From positions 1,736,001 through 1,800,000 of the forward strand of contig NZ_JAODOQ010000001.1 in assembly GCF_025398315.1 (NCBI RefSeq): DNA of 64,000 bases. The letters are read 5' to 3'. The stretch comes from Shewanella phaeophyticola. GTDB lineage: Bacteria; Pseudomonadota; Gammaproteobacteria; Enterobacterales; Shewanellaceae. A program made the position numbers and the translations under genes. Below the pieces are notes generated by a model. That model searched no databases, was not told where the DNA came from, and was given only the letters and a program-made list of their open reading frames with translations. Shown here piece by piece: positions 28,629 to 39,883 of the stretch; within the stretch, counting starts at the first letter, position 1, and every line of letters starts with the position of its first letter.

Positions 28629-28734
28629 GTGACAAGTAACAAGTTAAAAGTACTAGGTTGTATAAATAGCTCGCGATGAATTTCTATCACAAGATTAAAC
28701 GTCATTCTGTAAGGCTGATTAGCTGAGTTTTTTA

Positions 28735-31627
28735 TTAAACAAAATCAACGGCATCTAACACCTGCTTTAATCGTGCAAACGTGACCATGCTTTCATTGGC
28801 AATCATAGGTGCATAATCAAGATTTTGTGCATTAAGCTGGTATTGACCATTTGGTAATTTACTCACTTTTCGCAGTAAATACTGATTGTCGCCAGCGTCA
28901 TCCTGTATTTCGATAGCCATGATTTTACCTGTTATTGAACCTGCATTAATGGCGGTAACACGTTCAAGTAATAATAAATCACCATCGTGAATGGGATTCT
29001 TGCCACCATTCATCGAGTTACCACTGGCTGGGGCAATAAAGTAAATCGTGGGATCAAGTTTACTGTATGTGTTGTTTAGTTTGAGTAACTCATGATTATC
29101 ATCAGTACCCGTTTTAAAATGACCACAGGCAATTTTTAAATCTGGGTAAAAATTAAGTTGAACAGTGTCTTTGGTATTAGCTGTTTTAGCGAATGAAACC
29201 ACATTGTCTTTTTCATTGTTAATAGCAAGATTTTTGGACTTTTGACGCTCGCTGTAACGCGCTAACAGTAATTCAGTTAGTTCTCTGATTGCCATTGATA
29301 ACAGAGAGATATCTGCGCTATTTATTTCAATATTGGCTTGCAATTGGCCACTTTTTACAACAAACCACGGCTGTGGATCGGCCTTATCTTGTTTGCATAA
29401 AAACGTTATTGGGTTGTTCAGCCAATAGGTTTTCCATTTAGGTGAGTTTGCATCGATGGTTTGCAAGTCGGCTTTAACATCTTGAACCCATAACTTAGGA
29501 TAACGTTTAAATATGTGCCAACTTTTAACACAGACAGCTTCAATTGTAGGGGGCTGATTTAAACCATCTAATTCTATAAATGCTTCCAGTAAGATGGCTT
29601 TAAAACACTTGCTCATTGAGACTTTTTCTATGCCTTGACTGAGAAATGTAAGATAAGGTGCTAGGTTAGCTATTTGCTTATTTTCGCTTTCATCTTGTTC
29701 TTGGCTTAACACAAGTTCAAACCAGCTACCAAACTGCTTGGTCATTTTATTCCAAGCATAATCACTTCTAAAAAACTCAGTTGCTGTTGGTCGATGCTCT
29801 AAATTATCTCTGAGTAATCGATATTGTTCATCTGCTTTGGTGTAATCGAGTTTCAGTTGTCGCCAAAAGTCGATTAATTGTGGAGCGATATTAATAACAC
29901 AGTCTGGATGAAGCTTTGGCGCGTCGAGCTCTTTTAATGTCTTTTTGGCATCACTTGTTTGCAGTAACGCCATTGGGCGATTTAAAAAACTAATATGATT
30001 TCCTATGAAGTCGATTACTGATACATAGGTTTTATTAGTGTCGGGTGACGTGCGTAGACCTCGGCCTAACTGCTGTAAAAATAAGATTTTTGACTCAGTA
30101 GGGCGCAAGATCAAAATAGTGTCAATTGAGGGTAAATCCGTACCTTCATTGAATAAATCGACCGAAAAAATAACTTCAATTTTGCCCATGGCTAAAAGGC
30201 TCAGTGCCTCACCACGTTTTACTTGAGAGTCACTGTGAACAGACACTGCGTTTATGCCTTGAGTCGTAAACCATGTAGCCATAAAGTCTGCATGTGCTTT
30301 AGACACACAAAATGCCAAGGTGCGTTGCTGTTTATATGATTGCCAATGACCAAAAATGTGTTTTGCCCGTTTTTGAGTGGCAAATTTGAATTCAAGCGTT
30401 TTAGGATCGAACTTACCATTTCGCCATGGTAAATCACGATAATCTACGGTTTCGTCATTAATGCCTTGGTAACGAAATGGCACCAAAATGCCTAACTCAA
30501 TACCATCAACGATGTTCTTTTCGTACACCAAATTGTTATCGCACAGGGACAAAATATCAGCTTGATCGGTTCGCTCTGGCGTGGCGGTCAAGCCAAGTAA
30601 AAATTTGGGCGTAAAATGGTTCAATAAAGCCTGATAGCTAGAGGCTCCAGCATGGTGGAACTCATCGACAATCACATAATCAAAATAGTCAGGTTTGACC
30701 TCGTTTAAGTATTTTTGTTTGCCTAGGGTTTGTATTGAGGCAAACACAACATCTGCATCCAGAACCTTTGAACTGGCATTAAAATGGCCACTGACAAGCA
30801 TAGGTAGTAACGACTTAAAGGTGCGTTCAGCTTGCAATAAAATCTCTTCTCGATGTGCTACAAAGAGCACTTTTTTGGCATTAAATTGTTGTACATCAAA
30901 TGCGGCTAACCATGTTTTGCCCATACCTGTTGCCAACACAACTAGGCTGCTTAGATAGTTGCTCTACACGTGTTTGTGCTAATGCATTTAAGGCTTCTTG
31001 TTGGGCAAAGTTAGGGGCGATATCTTCAGGTTCAACTTCATTAACAATCATTAAAGGCGGTTTTACCTTTTTTCGTTGCTCTGCATAATCGTTGATAAAT
31101 TGATTATTTAAATCAATAGCCTGAGGATGATTAAATATCGAAGAAAACTGCTCACGAATGTAATCAAATTCACTTGGGTGCTGATTTTCGACCAAATCAT
31201 GGCGTAAGCACCATTCAAAGGCATGGGTTAATGCTGTCTTACTGATGTTATTAGAACCAATATATGCACTGCCAGTTTGTGATGAATCCAACTCTTGCTT
31301 CACAAAAATATAGGTTTTCATGTGAAAACTTTGTTGGGCTTGGCAAGTAAATATCTTGGTTTGCGCTCCACGAGATTGCAAAATCATTAAATGACGTAGT
31401 GCAACGGGATCTGTGATATGCAGATAATCAGAGGTGATAATAGCAATAGAGGCATTACGTTCTAACGCATCAGATAGGCTGTCAAATAGTAGATTTAGCC
31501 CTGATTGCTGGATAAATGAAACAGATATTTCAATGGAGGTCGCGCGATTAATCGCTTTTAATAACTTAGGTAAAAGCGGGTCATCCATACCACCGCTGGT
31601 TAATACAGGTCCTTCTGCTAACTTCAT
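28735..31627 (-). CDS. PLD nuclease-like / SF2 helicase / S24 peptidase-like fusion (frameshifted)
   Basis: The corrected chain is about 963 residues. Residues 1-200 form a phospholipase D-like domain with an HxK motif (SFHMKTYIF) and SAYIGSNNISKTAL. Next is a superfamily 2 helicase: Walker A ATGMGKT, motif II DEFHHAG, motif III LLGLTATPERTD, and C-terminal motifs VDLFNEGTDLPSI and FLQQLGRGLR. The last 130 residues resemble the LexA/S24 fold: SGNSMNGG with a candidate Ser, HDGDLLLLE, and a Lys in YLLRKVSKL. The frame breaks just before Walker A, near 30944-30955. It follows the methyltransferase gene by 16 nt. Such PLD-helicase proteins are seen in restriction or repair contexts; a defence role is inference. 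Confidence 0.85.
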
Positions 31628-31643
31628 ATATTATCTCTGTTTA

Positions 31644-32225
31644 TTAAGCTTTAATAAAAATGGCATTTAGCCATTTTTCGTTTTCACGACCAGGGCGAAC
31701 ATCTGTTGTTATCCATGTTTGTTTTATCGATAAACCTGTGTGTTCAATCCATTGCAGTAACAGTGTTTCATTAGCATCAGCAAAGAAACGACCATTATGG
31801 ACTCGCTCTTGATCGCCATACTTGAAAGAACAATAAAATACGCCGTTTGCTACTAAGGTACTGGCTAAATGTAGAAAAGTAGCGGGCAGGGTGTTTGCCT
31901 CTACATGAAGTAAAGAGGCACAAGCCCAGATACCATCAAATTGCTCAGTTTTGTCTATTTCATCAAAACGACATACCAAAACGGGTTGACCAATTAACTC
32001 TGCGGCAGCTTTAACGAGTTCGCGACTGGCATCAATGGCGGTGACTTTAAATCCCATTTCAATAAATGCTTTACTGTCGCGACCAGACCCGCAACCAGCA
32101 TCTAATATACGCGCTCCCAACGGTAGGTGTTGGATAAAAGGGTGGTAAAGTTCGCTCACGTCAGCATTAACAGTAGAGTCAAAAAAAGACTGTGAATTTG
32201 TATCGTAGAATTCGATGGTAGACAT
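31644..32225 (-). CDS. Class I SAM-dependent methyltransferase
   Basis: The protein has 193 residues with motif I ARILDAGCGSGRDSKAF (SAM-binding glycine loop), the acidic residue ending strand 2 (VTAIDAS), and motif IV-like FDGIWACASLLHV. It resembles small-molecule or TehB-like methyltransferases rather than classical DNA methyltransferases, since no NPPY or PC motif is seen. It is the upstream partner of the PLD-helicase gene, probably in one operon (16-nt gap). Confidence 0.85.
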   Translation of the reverse strand: MSTIEFYDTNSQSFFDSTVNADVSELYHPFIQHLPLGARILDAGCGSGRDSKAFIEMGFKVTAIDASRELVKAAAELIGQPVLVCRFDEIDKTEQFDGIWACASLLHVEANTLPATFLHLASTLVANGVFYCSFKYGDQERVHNGRFFADANETLLLQWIEHTGLSIKQTWITTDVRPGRENEKWLNAIFIKA

Positions 32226-32565
32226 AACTAAGCCTATGATTTGATTAATTTGATTCTAGCTTATATGTAGTAAACGGCTCAAGCATTTAATAGTGTTAAT
32301 TCAATCTCTAATCAGTCTATTGATTCAGTTAGTGGTTCACTTAAATTATTTTTAAATAGTGCTGTTTTTCGGATGGAGGTTTTATCTAGCTTTGCGATTT
32401 ACTCATTTTGTGATGTCTTAACGATAACGGTTATTTTGTATAATTAACAGGGTGATACAAGATAAAAATTGATAGCATAATTGTTAAGATGCTGTAGTGT
32501 TGCTTATAAACCTATTGGTTTTTTTGCTATTTATGCAGTATATGATTTCGGATAAGGATATTGGA
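32226..32565. promoter_or_regulatory. Divergent region between methyltransferase and HEPN-like gene
   Basis: The 340 nt are A+T-rich and separate two divergent transcription units. No operator or RNA feature was recognised. An AAGGA motif near 32553 is the likely ribosome site of the plus gene. Confidence 0.35.
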
Positions 32566-33213
32566 ATGAAGTATCACACATTAAAACAACAACAGCGGCA
32601 GGTTCGTGGTGAGTTTTGTGAAGGTTTGGCGTTAAGGGTGCATCGGGCGTTAAGTTGGTTAGACAAGTCTGAAAAATGTGCAGACAAAGACAGCCAGTTT
32701 ATATTTCTTTGGATCGCGTTTAATGCCGCTTATGCACAAGACACTGAAGTATTAAGGCATACTGAGTCTGAAGCATTTTCTAAGTTTATAAATAAGTTAG
32801 TTAATCTTGATACTCACAACCAGATTTATACTCTGCTTTGGAGTGAGTTTTCATCCAGCATTAGGGTGTTGTTAGCCAATAAATTTGTGTTTCAACCTTT
32901 TTGGGATTTTCATAACGGTAAAATCACTGAGGAGGAATGGCAAACGCGGTTTGCTAAAGCAAAAGTGGCGGCAAATTATGCACTGGCTAACAAGTCGACT
33001 GATGCACTAGCCTCAATTATTTTACAGCGCTTATATACCTTAAGAAATCAACTCGTGCACGGCGGTGCAACCTGGCAAAGTTCGGCTAATCGCGACCAAA
33101 TTAGAGACGGCGTGGTGTTTTTATCTCAGTTGGTACCGATAATTATCACGATAATGATGGATCACCCAAAAGAGTTGTGGGGTGATGCCAATTACCCCGT
33201 GGTGCCGATTTAA
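32566..33213 (+). CDS. HEPN-like domain protein
   Basis: The protein has about 215 residues from the ATG at 32566, which has AAGGA at a good distance; an upstream in-frame ATG would add 23 hydrophobic residues with no ribosome site. The all-helical sequence carries FLWIAFNAAYA and near the C-terminus LRNQLVHGGATW, which fits the RxxxxH signature of HEPN-type RNases. HEPN proteins are common toxins and effectors in defence systems. The family call and any nuclease activity are inference. It is divergent from the methyltransferase-helicase pair. Confidence 0.62.
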   Translation: MKYHTLKQQQRQVRGEFCEGLALRVHRALSWLDKSEKCADKDSQFIFLWIAFNAAYAQDTEVLRHTESEAFSKFINKLVNLDTHNQIYTLLWSEFSSSIRVLLANKFVFQPFWDFHNGKITEEEWQTRFAKAKVAANYALANKSTDALASIILQRLYTLRNQLVHGGATWQSSANRDQIRDGVVFLSQLVPIIITIMMDHPKELWGDANYPVVPI

Positions 33214-33265
33214 CGCTTTTAGCAATGGGGGCTTTGCTGTTGTTTAACGGCCGAAGAGCTAACAC

Positions 33266-33330
33266 CTGGATTCCTGCTCAAAAGCATTGCAGGAATGACG
33301 GAATTGAGGGCGTTGTAGGAATGACAGATG
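33266..33330. repeat. REP-like palindrome with a degenerate second copy
   Basis: ATTCCTGC (33270-33277) and GCAGGAAT (33289-33296) form an 8-bp stem with an 11-nt loop, embedded in CTGGATTCCTGC...GCAGGAATGACGG, the pattern of repetitive extragenic palindromes common in proteobacteria. A degenerate GTAGGAATGACAG follows. It sits in the convergent gap after the HEPN-like gene. Confidence 0.5.
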
Positions 33331-33401
33331 TGGGGCGTTGCTTTTGTCTTATGCCGTCATCCTCAAATGCTTGTATTGGGGATCAGGTGTTGCTTTTTCT
33401 G

Positions 33402-34035
33402 TTAATAATCTACTTGTTTTATGACATTGATTGCGGTTGGGTACGACGGCCTTTTTGAGGGGACTCGGTGGCTGGTGTCTGGGTTAGTTTTCATGGTTTG
33501 TAAAAATTGGTTGTGTTGTGGGTAGAAACTTAGGTGGAGTGGGCGGTGGTTGCCGTAGTAGTACAGGCGATCAAATTTTAGGTTTTCGCATATCCACAGC
33601 GCTACGTGTTGCATAGTAATGGCATGTGTTTTCAATTGCGGTTGTTGGGCAATGGCGGGCAGAATAAAGTCACATGCGGCGCCAAAACGTGTGCAAATAA
33701 GAGTACTGTTTGTTGTTCAGTTCGTGGGCACAATGTTGGTCAAGCTGCGGGGCGATGTGTGGGTTGGGGTTTTTAGCAATTAGCCTTGCCAGTTCTGGTG
33801 AGCAAAATCCGTAGGTTAATGTTATCGGTCCAAATTGGTCAACAATGGGATCAAGCAGTCTTGTTGCCAATGCACTGAGTGCGCGCCAGGTGTCGGGCTG
33901 TTTAGGTAAGTTTTCAAGTTGATGCAATTGTGCCGTGCTGCCACAGTTTATAAGGTCTGCATAGGTAAAATGGCGGCTGGCTTTGCCATTGATATTATAA
34001 GAAAACAATTGACATCCCTGTTGGTGTGCACACAT
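33402..34035 (-). CDS. Hypothetical protein (frameshifted)
   Basis: The corrected chain is about 211 residues: MCAHQQGCQLFSYN ... ITLTYGFCSPELARLIAKNP ... APQLDQHCAHELNN, then in another frame STLICTRFGAACDFILPAIA to the end. The frame breaks near 33709-33711, where one T of a TTT run appears missing. The YGFCS and DQHCAHEL segments vaguely recall D-Ala-D-Ala metallopeptidases of the M15 type, but I do not consider this established. No operon partner is obvious. Confidence 0.5.
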
Positions 34036-34257
34036 TGGTTGTAACCATACCCTGTATTGATTATGTTGACTAGATAGCAGTGTTAAGGAAGTGCCAATAT
34101 GTTGATCATGTTATGACATGTGATCGGTTTAGCTTTAGTAGTAATGCTTTTATATGGCGGTTAGATAACTTGCTTAGTCACCATTGATAATTGTATTACA
34201 TAGCAATTAAGGGATGAGCTTTTGTTGTGAAGTGTCTGATTTTTAACGTTGACGAGT

Positions 34258-34292
34258 TAAAAAAAGCCCAAAACCGAGTTGGTTTTGGGCTT
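34258..34292 (-). terminator. Terminator of the double OYE gene
   Basis: AAGCCCAAAACC (34264-34275) and GGTTTTGGGCTT (34281-34292) form a 12-bp stem with a 5-nt loop; reading minus, it runs into TTTTTTT. It lies 35 nt after the stop at 34327. Confidence 0.93.
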
Positions 34293-34326
34293 GTAGCATA
34301 ACGTTAGTGGTATAGGTTAAGACTTA

Positions 34327-36522
34327 TTACGCCTTATATTGCGGGTAGTCGCTGTAGCCTTTGGCATCACCACCATACAAGGTGAGGCGTGCGTCGGCGT
34401 CAAATTCGGCTAATGGCCAGTTATGGTAGAAACGTTCAACCAAATCTGGGTTAGTGACATATGGCGTGGCAAATGCGACTAAATCGGCATACTGCTTGGC
34501 GAGCAAGACTTGTGCTGTCTCTTTGGTTAACTTGCCTGCGATCATGATTGGGTTAGGGTATACCTCACGCACTTGCTGGCGAAACGATTCTGGCACCTCA
34601 AGGTAACGTGAGATGTTTTCAGAAAAGTGCACGTAGGCTAAATCTAATTTCACCATATTTGCCAATGCTGCTAGTGTTAGCTCAACAATTTCAGGATCTT
34701 CTTCAGTAAAGCCTTCAATGACATGCGGTGATAGTCGCACAGCCACTTTGTTGCCGCCAATGGCATCAGCTACTGCGGTGAGCGTTTCTAATAAAAAGCG
34801 CATTCTATTTTGTTGACTGCCACCATATTGATCTTGGCGCTGATTACTTTCTAAGTGTAAAAAAGTGTCAAACAAGTAGCCGTGTGCTGCATGAATCTCG
34901 ACACCATCAAATCCGGCTTCTATGGCATTTTTAGCCGTTTGCACAAAATCGTTAATGGTATTGTTGATATCTTCTTGAGTCATGGCTTTAGGTTGTTCAG
35001 TTTCGATCATCCCAAAACCACCTTCTGGCAATGGGTAAAACACTTGGTCGGGGATTTTAATCGCCGATGCTGCCACAGGTTGTTGGCCTGAAATGCTTGA
35101 ATGACTGCGACGACCTACATGCCACAATTGAGCAAATATCTTCCCGTCTTTGGCGTGTACGGCTTGTGTGACCTGTTTCCAGCCCTCAACTTGTGCTGTG
35201 GTGTAAATGCCTGGGGTCATTGAGTAGCCACGGCTTACTGCAGAAATAGGTGTGCCTTCACTAATAATTAACCCCGCACTGGCGCGTTGTTGATAATAAT
35301 CAGCCATGATTTGGTTGGGTACATCACCTGGCTGTGAGCTGCGTGAACGTGTCATTGGTGCCATGACAATTCGGTTGTTGGTATTAAGTGATGAGCCGCT
35401 AAAAGGCTGAAACAATAAGTGGTCTTGTACATTGTAGGTTGGGTAATCTGTTAAGCCTACTTCGCCACCACCAAAGAGGGTTTCGGGCACGTGTTTGGCT
35501 AATGGGTAACCCTGTTTAATGCGCTCTGGTAGGTCTGGGTTTGCAACAAATGGGCGACCAAAACCAATCATGTCGGCTAAGCCTGAGTCAATGGCGTGAT
35601 GGGCTTTATCGCCATTGTAGCGGCCAGCATAAATCAACACACCGTCAAATGCGTCACGTAAACCTTGCTTGAATGAGACAGGGATATCTGGTGCATCGTC
35701 CCAATCGACTTCGGCAATATGTAAATATACAATGCGATGTTTGTTCAGTAATGCCGCAGCGGCTGTGTAGGTGTTAATTGGGTCAGCATCGACAGTGCCG
35801 TTGAGTGTGGTGAGCGGGGCGAGGCGTACACCCACACGATTAGCGCCTATGGCGTCGACCATGGCACCGACCACTTCATCAAGAAAGCGTAAACGATTTT
35901 GTAAACTGCCGCCGTATTGATCGGTTCGTTGATTAGATTCTGAATCAATAAATTGGTTAATAAGGTAGCCATTGGCAGCATGCAGTTCGATACCATCAAA
36001 GCCTGCTTCTACTGCGTTAATGGCAGCTTGTTTAAATTGTGCCACAACTTGTTGAATATCATCTATGGTCATTTCACGTGGTTGTGCGGCATCGACAAAA
36101 CCGGGTGCATCGGTATTGTTGTCGATAAACACTTTTACGTTTTGTGCTTTTAGTGCCGACGATGATATAGGTTGCTCACCGCCAATGTTGTCTGGATGGG
36201 TAACACGTCCAACATGCCATAACTGGGCAAACATGGTGCCGCCTTTGGCATGCACGGCATCTGTTACTTTACGCCAGCCTTGAATTTGCTCTGCGGTATA
36301 AATGCCCGGAGTCCACGCATAACCTTTACCCATGGCTGAGATTTGGGTGCCTTCTGAAATAATCAGTCCTGCTGTAGCACGTTGTGCGTAGTACGTTGCC
36401 ATTAAATCATTTGCAACGTCACCAGGTTGGCTAGCTCTAGAGCGGGTCATTGGTGGCATAACAATACGGTTTTTTAGGGTGATATCGCCCAGTTGAATGG
36501 GTTGAAAAAGAGATGTTGTCAT
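34327..36522 (-). CDS. Tandem fusion of two old yellow enzyme domains
   Basis: One uninterrupted ORF of 731 residues from the ATG at 36522 (GAGGG 8 nt upstream; an ATG 13 codons earlier has no support). Domain 1 (about residues 1-366) has LFQPIQLGDITLKNRI, HAANGYLINQFID and GFGRPFVANPDLPERI. Domain 2 (about 368-731) starts DHLLFQPFSGSSLNTNNRI and repeats every landmark: APMTRSRSSQPGD, GIYTTAQVEGWKQVT, FAQLWHVGRRSH, GVEIHAAHGYLFDTF, DQYGGSQQNRMRF and ATPYVTNPDLVERF. Each half keeps the FMN-barrel features, and catalytic His/Asn pairs differ (HAAN in the first, HAAH in the second), suggesting different substrates. The joint is only about five residues. Confidence 0.92.
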   Translation of the reverse strand: MTTSLFQPIQLGDITLKNRIVMPPMTRSRASQPGDVANDLMATYYAQRATAGLIISEGTQISAMGKGYAWTPGIYTAEQIQGWRKVTDAVHAKGGTMFAQLWHVGRVTHPDNIGGEQPISSSALKAQNVKVFIDNNTDAPGFVDAAQPREMTIDDIQQVVAQFKQAAINAVEAGFDGIELHAANGYLINQFIDSESNQRTDQYGGSLQNRLRFLDEVVGAMVDAIGANRVGVRLAPLTTLNGTVDADPINTYTAAAALLNKHRIVYLHIAEVDWDDAPDIPVSFKQGLRDAFDGVLIYAGRYNGDKAHHAIDSGLADMIGFGRPFVANPDLPERIKQGYPLAKHVPETLFGGGEVGLTDYPTYNVQDHLLFQPFSGSSLNTNNRIVMAPMTRSRSSQPGDVPNQIMADYYQQRASAGLIISEGTPISAVSRGYSMTPGIYTTAQVEGWKQVTQAVHAKDGKIFAQLWHVGRRSHSSISGQQPVAASAIKIPDQVFYPLPEGGFGMIETEQPKAMTQEDINNTINDFVQTAKNAIEAGFDGVEIHAAHGYLFDTFLHLESNQRQDQYGGSQQNRMRFLLETLTAVADAIGGNKVAVRLSPHVIEGFTEEDPEIVELTLAALANMVKLDLAYVHFSENISRYLEVPESFRQQVREVYPNPIMIAGKLTKETAQVLLAKQYADLVAFATPYVTNPDLVERFYHNWPLAEFDADARLTLYGGDAKGYSDYPQYKA

Positions 36523-36733
36523 TTTGTGAGCCCTCATAAAGAATTGACCACAGAGTAACAAATAACACTGATTTGATTTATAGCGTTAATCGCAAATGAT
36601 TTTTGTTAAATATGCAAAAATCAAAGGGGTAAAATTGTTGAGTTATGTAGCGTATTGACCAGGTATAGTGTTTTCTTGCTTAACCAATAATCAATTTTTT
36701 TGTAAAAATACTGACCACCAATGCGTTAATTAA

Positions 36734-36767
36734 CTCCCGACAGTGACATAGGTGTCACTGTCGGGAG
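36734..36767 (-). terminator. Hairpin after the RND pump operon
   Basis: CTCCCGACAGTGACA and TGTCACTGTCGGGAG form a perfect 15-bp stem around a TAGG loop. It lies 15 nt downstream of the RND gene stop (minus strand). The T-tail is weak (TTAATTAA), so it may act as a terminator or as an mRNA end stabiliser. Confidence 0.75.
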
Positions 36768-36781
36768 ACTCAATTTGTATA

Positions 36782-39700
36782 TTAATGCGTCGGTTTAGGG
36801 TTAACCATTTTTAAAATTATCACTAAAAACAGTGGTGCAAAATACAAGACTAATAACGTTGCGCCTGTCATTCCGCCCAATACTGAGGTACCAATTGCGT
36901 TACGAGCATTAGCGCCTGCGCCACTGCTTAACACCAAAGGTAAAACCCCAAGACCAAAGGCGAGTGAGGTCATTATGATAGGGCGTAAACGCATTTCACA
37001 GGCTTGAATGGTGGCGTCAATCATGTTGGTGCCCTTGTCATAAAGCGCCTTGGCGAACTCGACAATTAAGATGGCGTTTTTAGCGGTTAAGCCAATGGTG
37101 GTTAGCACACCCACTTGAAAATACACATCGTTTTCCAGCCCGCGTAGCATAATGGCCGCGAGTGCGCCGAGTACACCCAAAGGCACAACTAAAATAATCG
37201 CAATGGGAATGCTCCAGCTTTCATATAATGCCGCTAAACAAATGAATACCATAAGCACTGAGATAGCATAGAGTATTGGCGCCTGGTTTCCGGCTTCTAA
37301 CTCTTGGTATGACATACCTGACCAACTGACTTGTACATCTGTTGATAGCTCAGCTGCGATAGCGTTGATTTCATCCATTGCATCACCCGTACTGTAGCCT
37401 GGTGCTGCTTCACCTAAAATCTCAAAGGCTGAGTTACCATTAAAACGTGTCAGCTGTGGTGATCCTGTGCCCCAATGTGATGAGGTAAATGCTGACAGCG
37501 GTACCATTTCATCTTGATTGTTGCGAATAAGCCAATGATTAAGATCTTCTGGCGTCATGCGGTATTGAGCTTCAGCTTGAATGTAAACTTTTTTAGAGCG
37601 TCCACGGTCAATAAAGTCATTAACGTAAGATGACCCCCAGGCTATCGACAATGAGTTGTTAATGTCGTCGATATCAAGGCCAAAGACTTTGGCTTTTTCA
37701 TAATCAATATCTAAATAAAATTGTGCATTGTCTTCTAGACCGTTAGGTCTGGAGTTTTGCAAAATTGGGCTTTGGCACATTTTGGCTAAAAGTTGATTAC
37801 GCACTTCGATAAGTTTGTCGTGGCCAATTGCGCCAACATCTTGAAGGTAAAAATCAAAACCAGAAGATTGACCAAGCGCTCTAATTGCGGGGCTGCTAAA
37901 TGCAAATACTGAGGCTTTTTGTAATCAGAAAAATACGCCATCGTGCGTTGAATAATTGCGTTGACGTTGGTGTCGTCTGTGGTACGTTCTGACCAGTCTT
38001 TTAAGCCAATAAAGGCCATACTTGCATTTTGACCTCTGCCAGAAAAGTTAAATCCAGACACAGTAAATACCGTGTTAACAACCTCTGGTTCATTTTGTTG
38101 TAAGTAATCTTTAATTTCGGTCATCACCACGGCAGTTTGATTGAGTGTTGAACCTGTCGGTAATTGCACCATCATTAAAAACTCACCCTGATCTTCATCA
38201 GGTAAAAACGAGCTGGGTAGGGTGTTATACATATACGCGGTGCCAGCTAACAATAAACCGTAGATTAAGGTAAAGCGTAACGGCCGAAGTAGCACACGTT
38301 TTATTGAACCTTTGTACCCATTAGACAGGCGGTCGAACAGGCGATTAAAGCCATTGAAGAAACCATGAGTGGATTTTTCTTTCGGTTTTAATAAGCTTGC
38401 ACACAACACTGGGGTAAGAATTAACGCGACAAGTACCGACAATACCATTGCAGACACTATGGTTAACGAGAACTGTTTGTAGATAGCACCGGTAGAACCC
38501 GACATAAAGGCCATTGGAATGAATACCACTGCAAGTACCATGGTTATGCCCACTAGTGCGCCAGTGATTTGCTTCATCGACTTTTTAGTGGCCTCTAATG
38601 CCGAGAGGTTTTCTTCGTGCATGATACGTTCAACGTTTTCAACTACCACAATGGCATCGTCAACAAGCAACCCGATGGCGAGCACCATGCCAAACATGGT
38701 TAAGGTATTAATAGAAAACCCTAATACCGACATAATGGCAAAGGTACCAAGCAATACAACTGGAACTGCAATGGTTGGGATTAATGTTGCTCTGATATTT
38801 TGTAAAAACAATAACATCACAAAAAATACTAATACGATGGCTTCAAATAAGGTTTTAACCACTTCAGTAATCGATAAACGAATAAATTTATTGCTGTCTG
38901 TGGCTTTGGCCATGGCTAAACCCTGAGGAAAGCCTTTTGAAAGTTGCGCTAATTTGGCATCAACGGCTTCTTGAGTGTCTAACGAGTTAGCTTTCAGATG
39001 CGAGCGTGATAGCGATACCAGATGAGCCATAACCATTAAATACTGGGATAACGCTTGAGTCTTCGCTGGCTAATTCAACTCGTGCAACATCATTTAGGCG
39101 AACTTTCGATCCGTCTTCATCTACTTTGATTAAAATGTTTTTAAATTCATCAACTGTGGTTAATAGGCTTTGTGCGGTAATGGTAGCGTTAATTAATTGT
39201 GTATCGGTTGCCGGTACGCCACCGAGTTGTCCCACGGTAACTTGGCTGTTTTGTACTGACACTGCGGCTGATATATCGACGGGGGTTAAGTTGTAGCTAT
39301 TGAGTTTAGCGGGGTCTAACCAGATACGCATGGCGTAGGATGCACCAAAAATAGTGACGCTTCCCACACCATTTACGCGGCTGATAATGTCTTTAATGCT
39401 TGAGTTAGCATAATCCTGAATGTCTGCCGTACTCATGGTGCCATCAGGTGAGTATAAGTTGGTGACTGACATAAAACCTGAGGTACTTTTTTTAACCGTT
39501 GTTCCTTGGTTTTGCACTGCGGTAGGCAAACGACTACTGGCTTGTTGTAGGCTATTTTGCACCTGTACCTGAGCAATATCAGGGTCGGTATCGGCGCTAA
39601 AGGTTAAAGTTATTGAAGCACTGCCTGATGAGCTACTGCTTGATGACATGTAAAGCAGGTTGTCTAGCCCTGTCATGCTTTGCTCAATGACTTGGGTAAC

Positions 39701-39880
39701 GCTGTCTTCAATGGTCTTTGCTGATGCACCAGGGTAAGAGGCACTGATGGTAATGGCTGGCGGCGCAATAGTAGGGTACTGCGCGACAGGTAGACTCATT
39801 ATTGACGTAATACCCGCAAGCATTATGACGATGGTGATAGCCCATGCAAATATAGGACGGTTTAAAAAGAAACTAGACAT
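36782..39880 (-). CDS. RND multidrug efflux transporter, AcrB/HAE1 type (two frameshifts)
   Basis: The corrected chain is about 1032 residues. It starts [20 protein letters not shown], the usual HAE1 N-terminus, and includes [20 protein letters not shown], the proton-relay helix region ([20 protein letters not shown] with paired Asp), [20 protein letters not shown] and the C-terminal [20 protein letters not shown]. Breaks lie near 38991-39000, after ITLAS, and at the five-T run at 37916-37920, where restoring one base gives [19 protein letters not shown]. It pumps drugs or lipids from the periplasm and inner leaflet. It follows its adaptor by 3 nt; no outer membrane factor is in this operon. 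Confidence 0.93.
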
Positions 39881-39883
39881 ATC

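Noticed and set aside
33225..33458. Plus-strand frame in the gap after the HEPN-like gene
   Set aside because: It covers a REP-like palindrome and shows no conserved protein pattern or ribosome site.
34090..34135. Imperfect palindrome around GATCATGT...ACATGTGATC
   Set aside because: The arms are offset by two bases and no gene start lies close enough to suggest an operator.
34327..36522. Two separate OYE genes joined by a sequencing error
   Set aside because: There is no ribosome site or spare DNA at the joint, and the second half's normal N-terminal Met and leader are absent.
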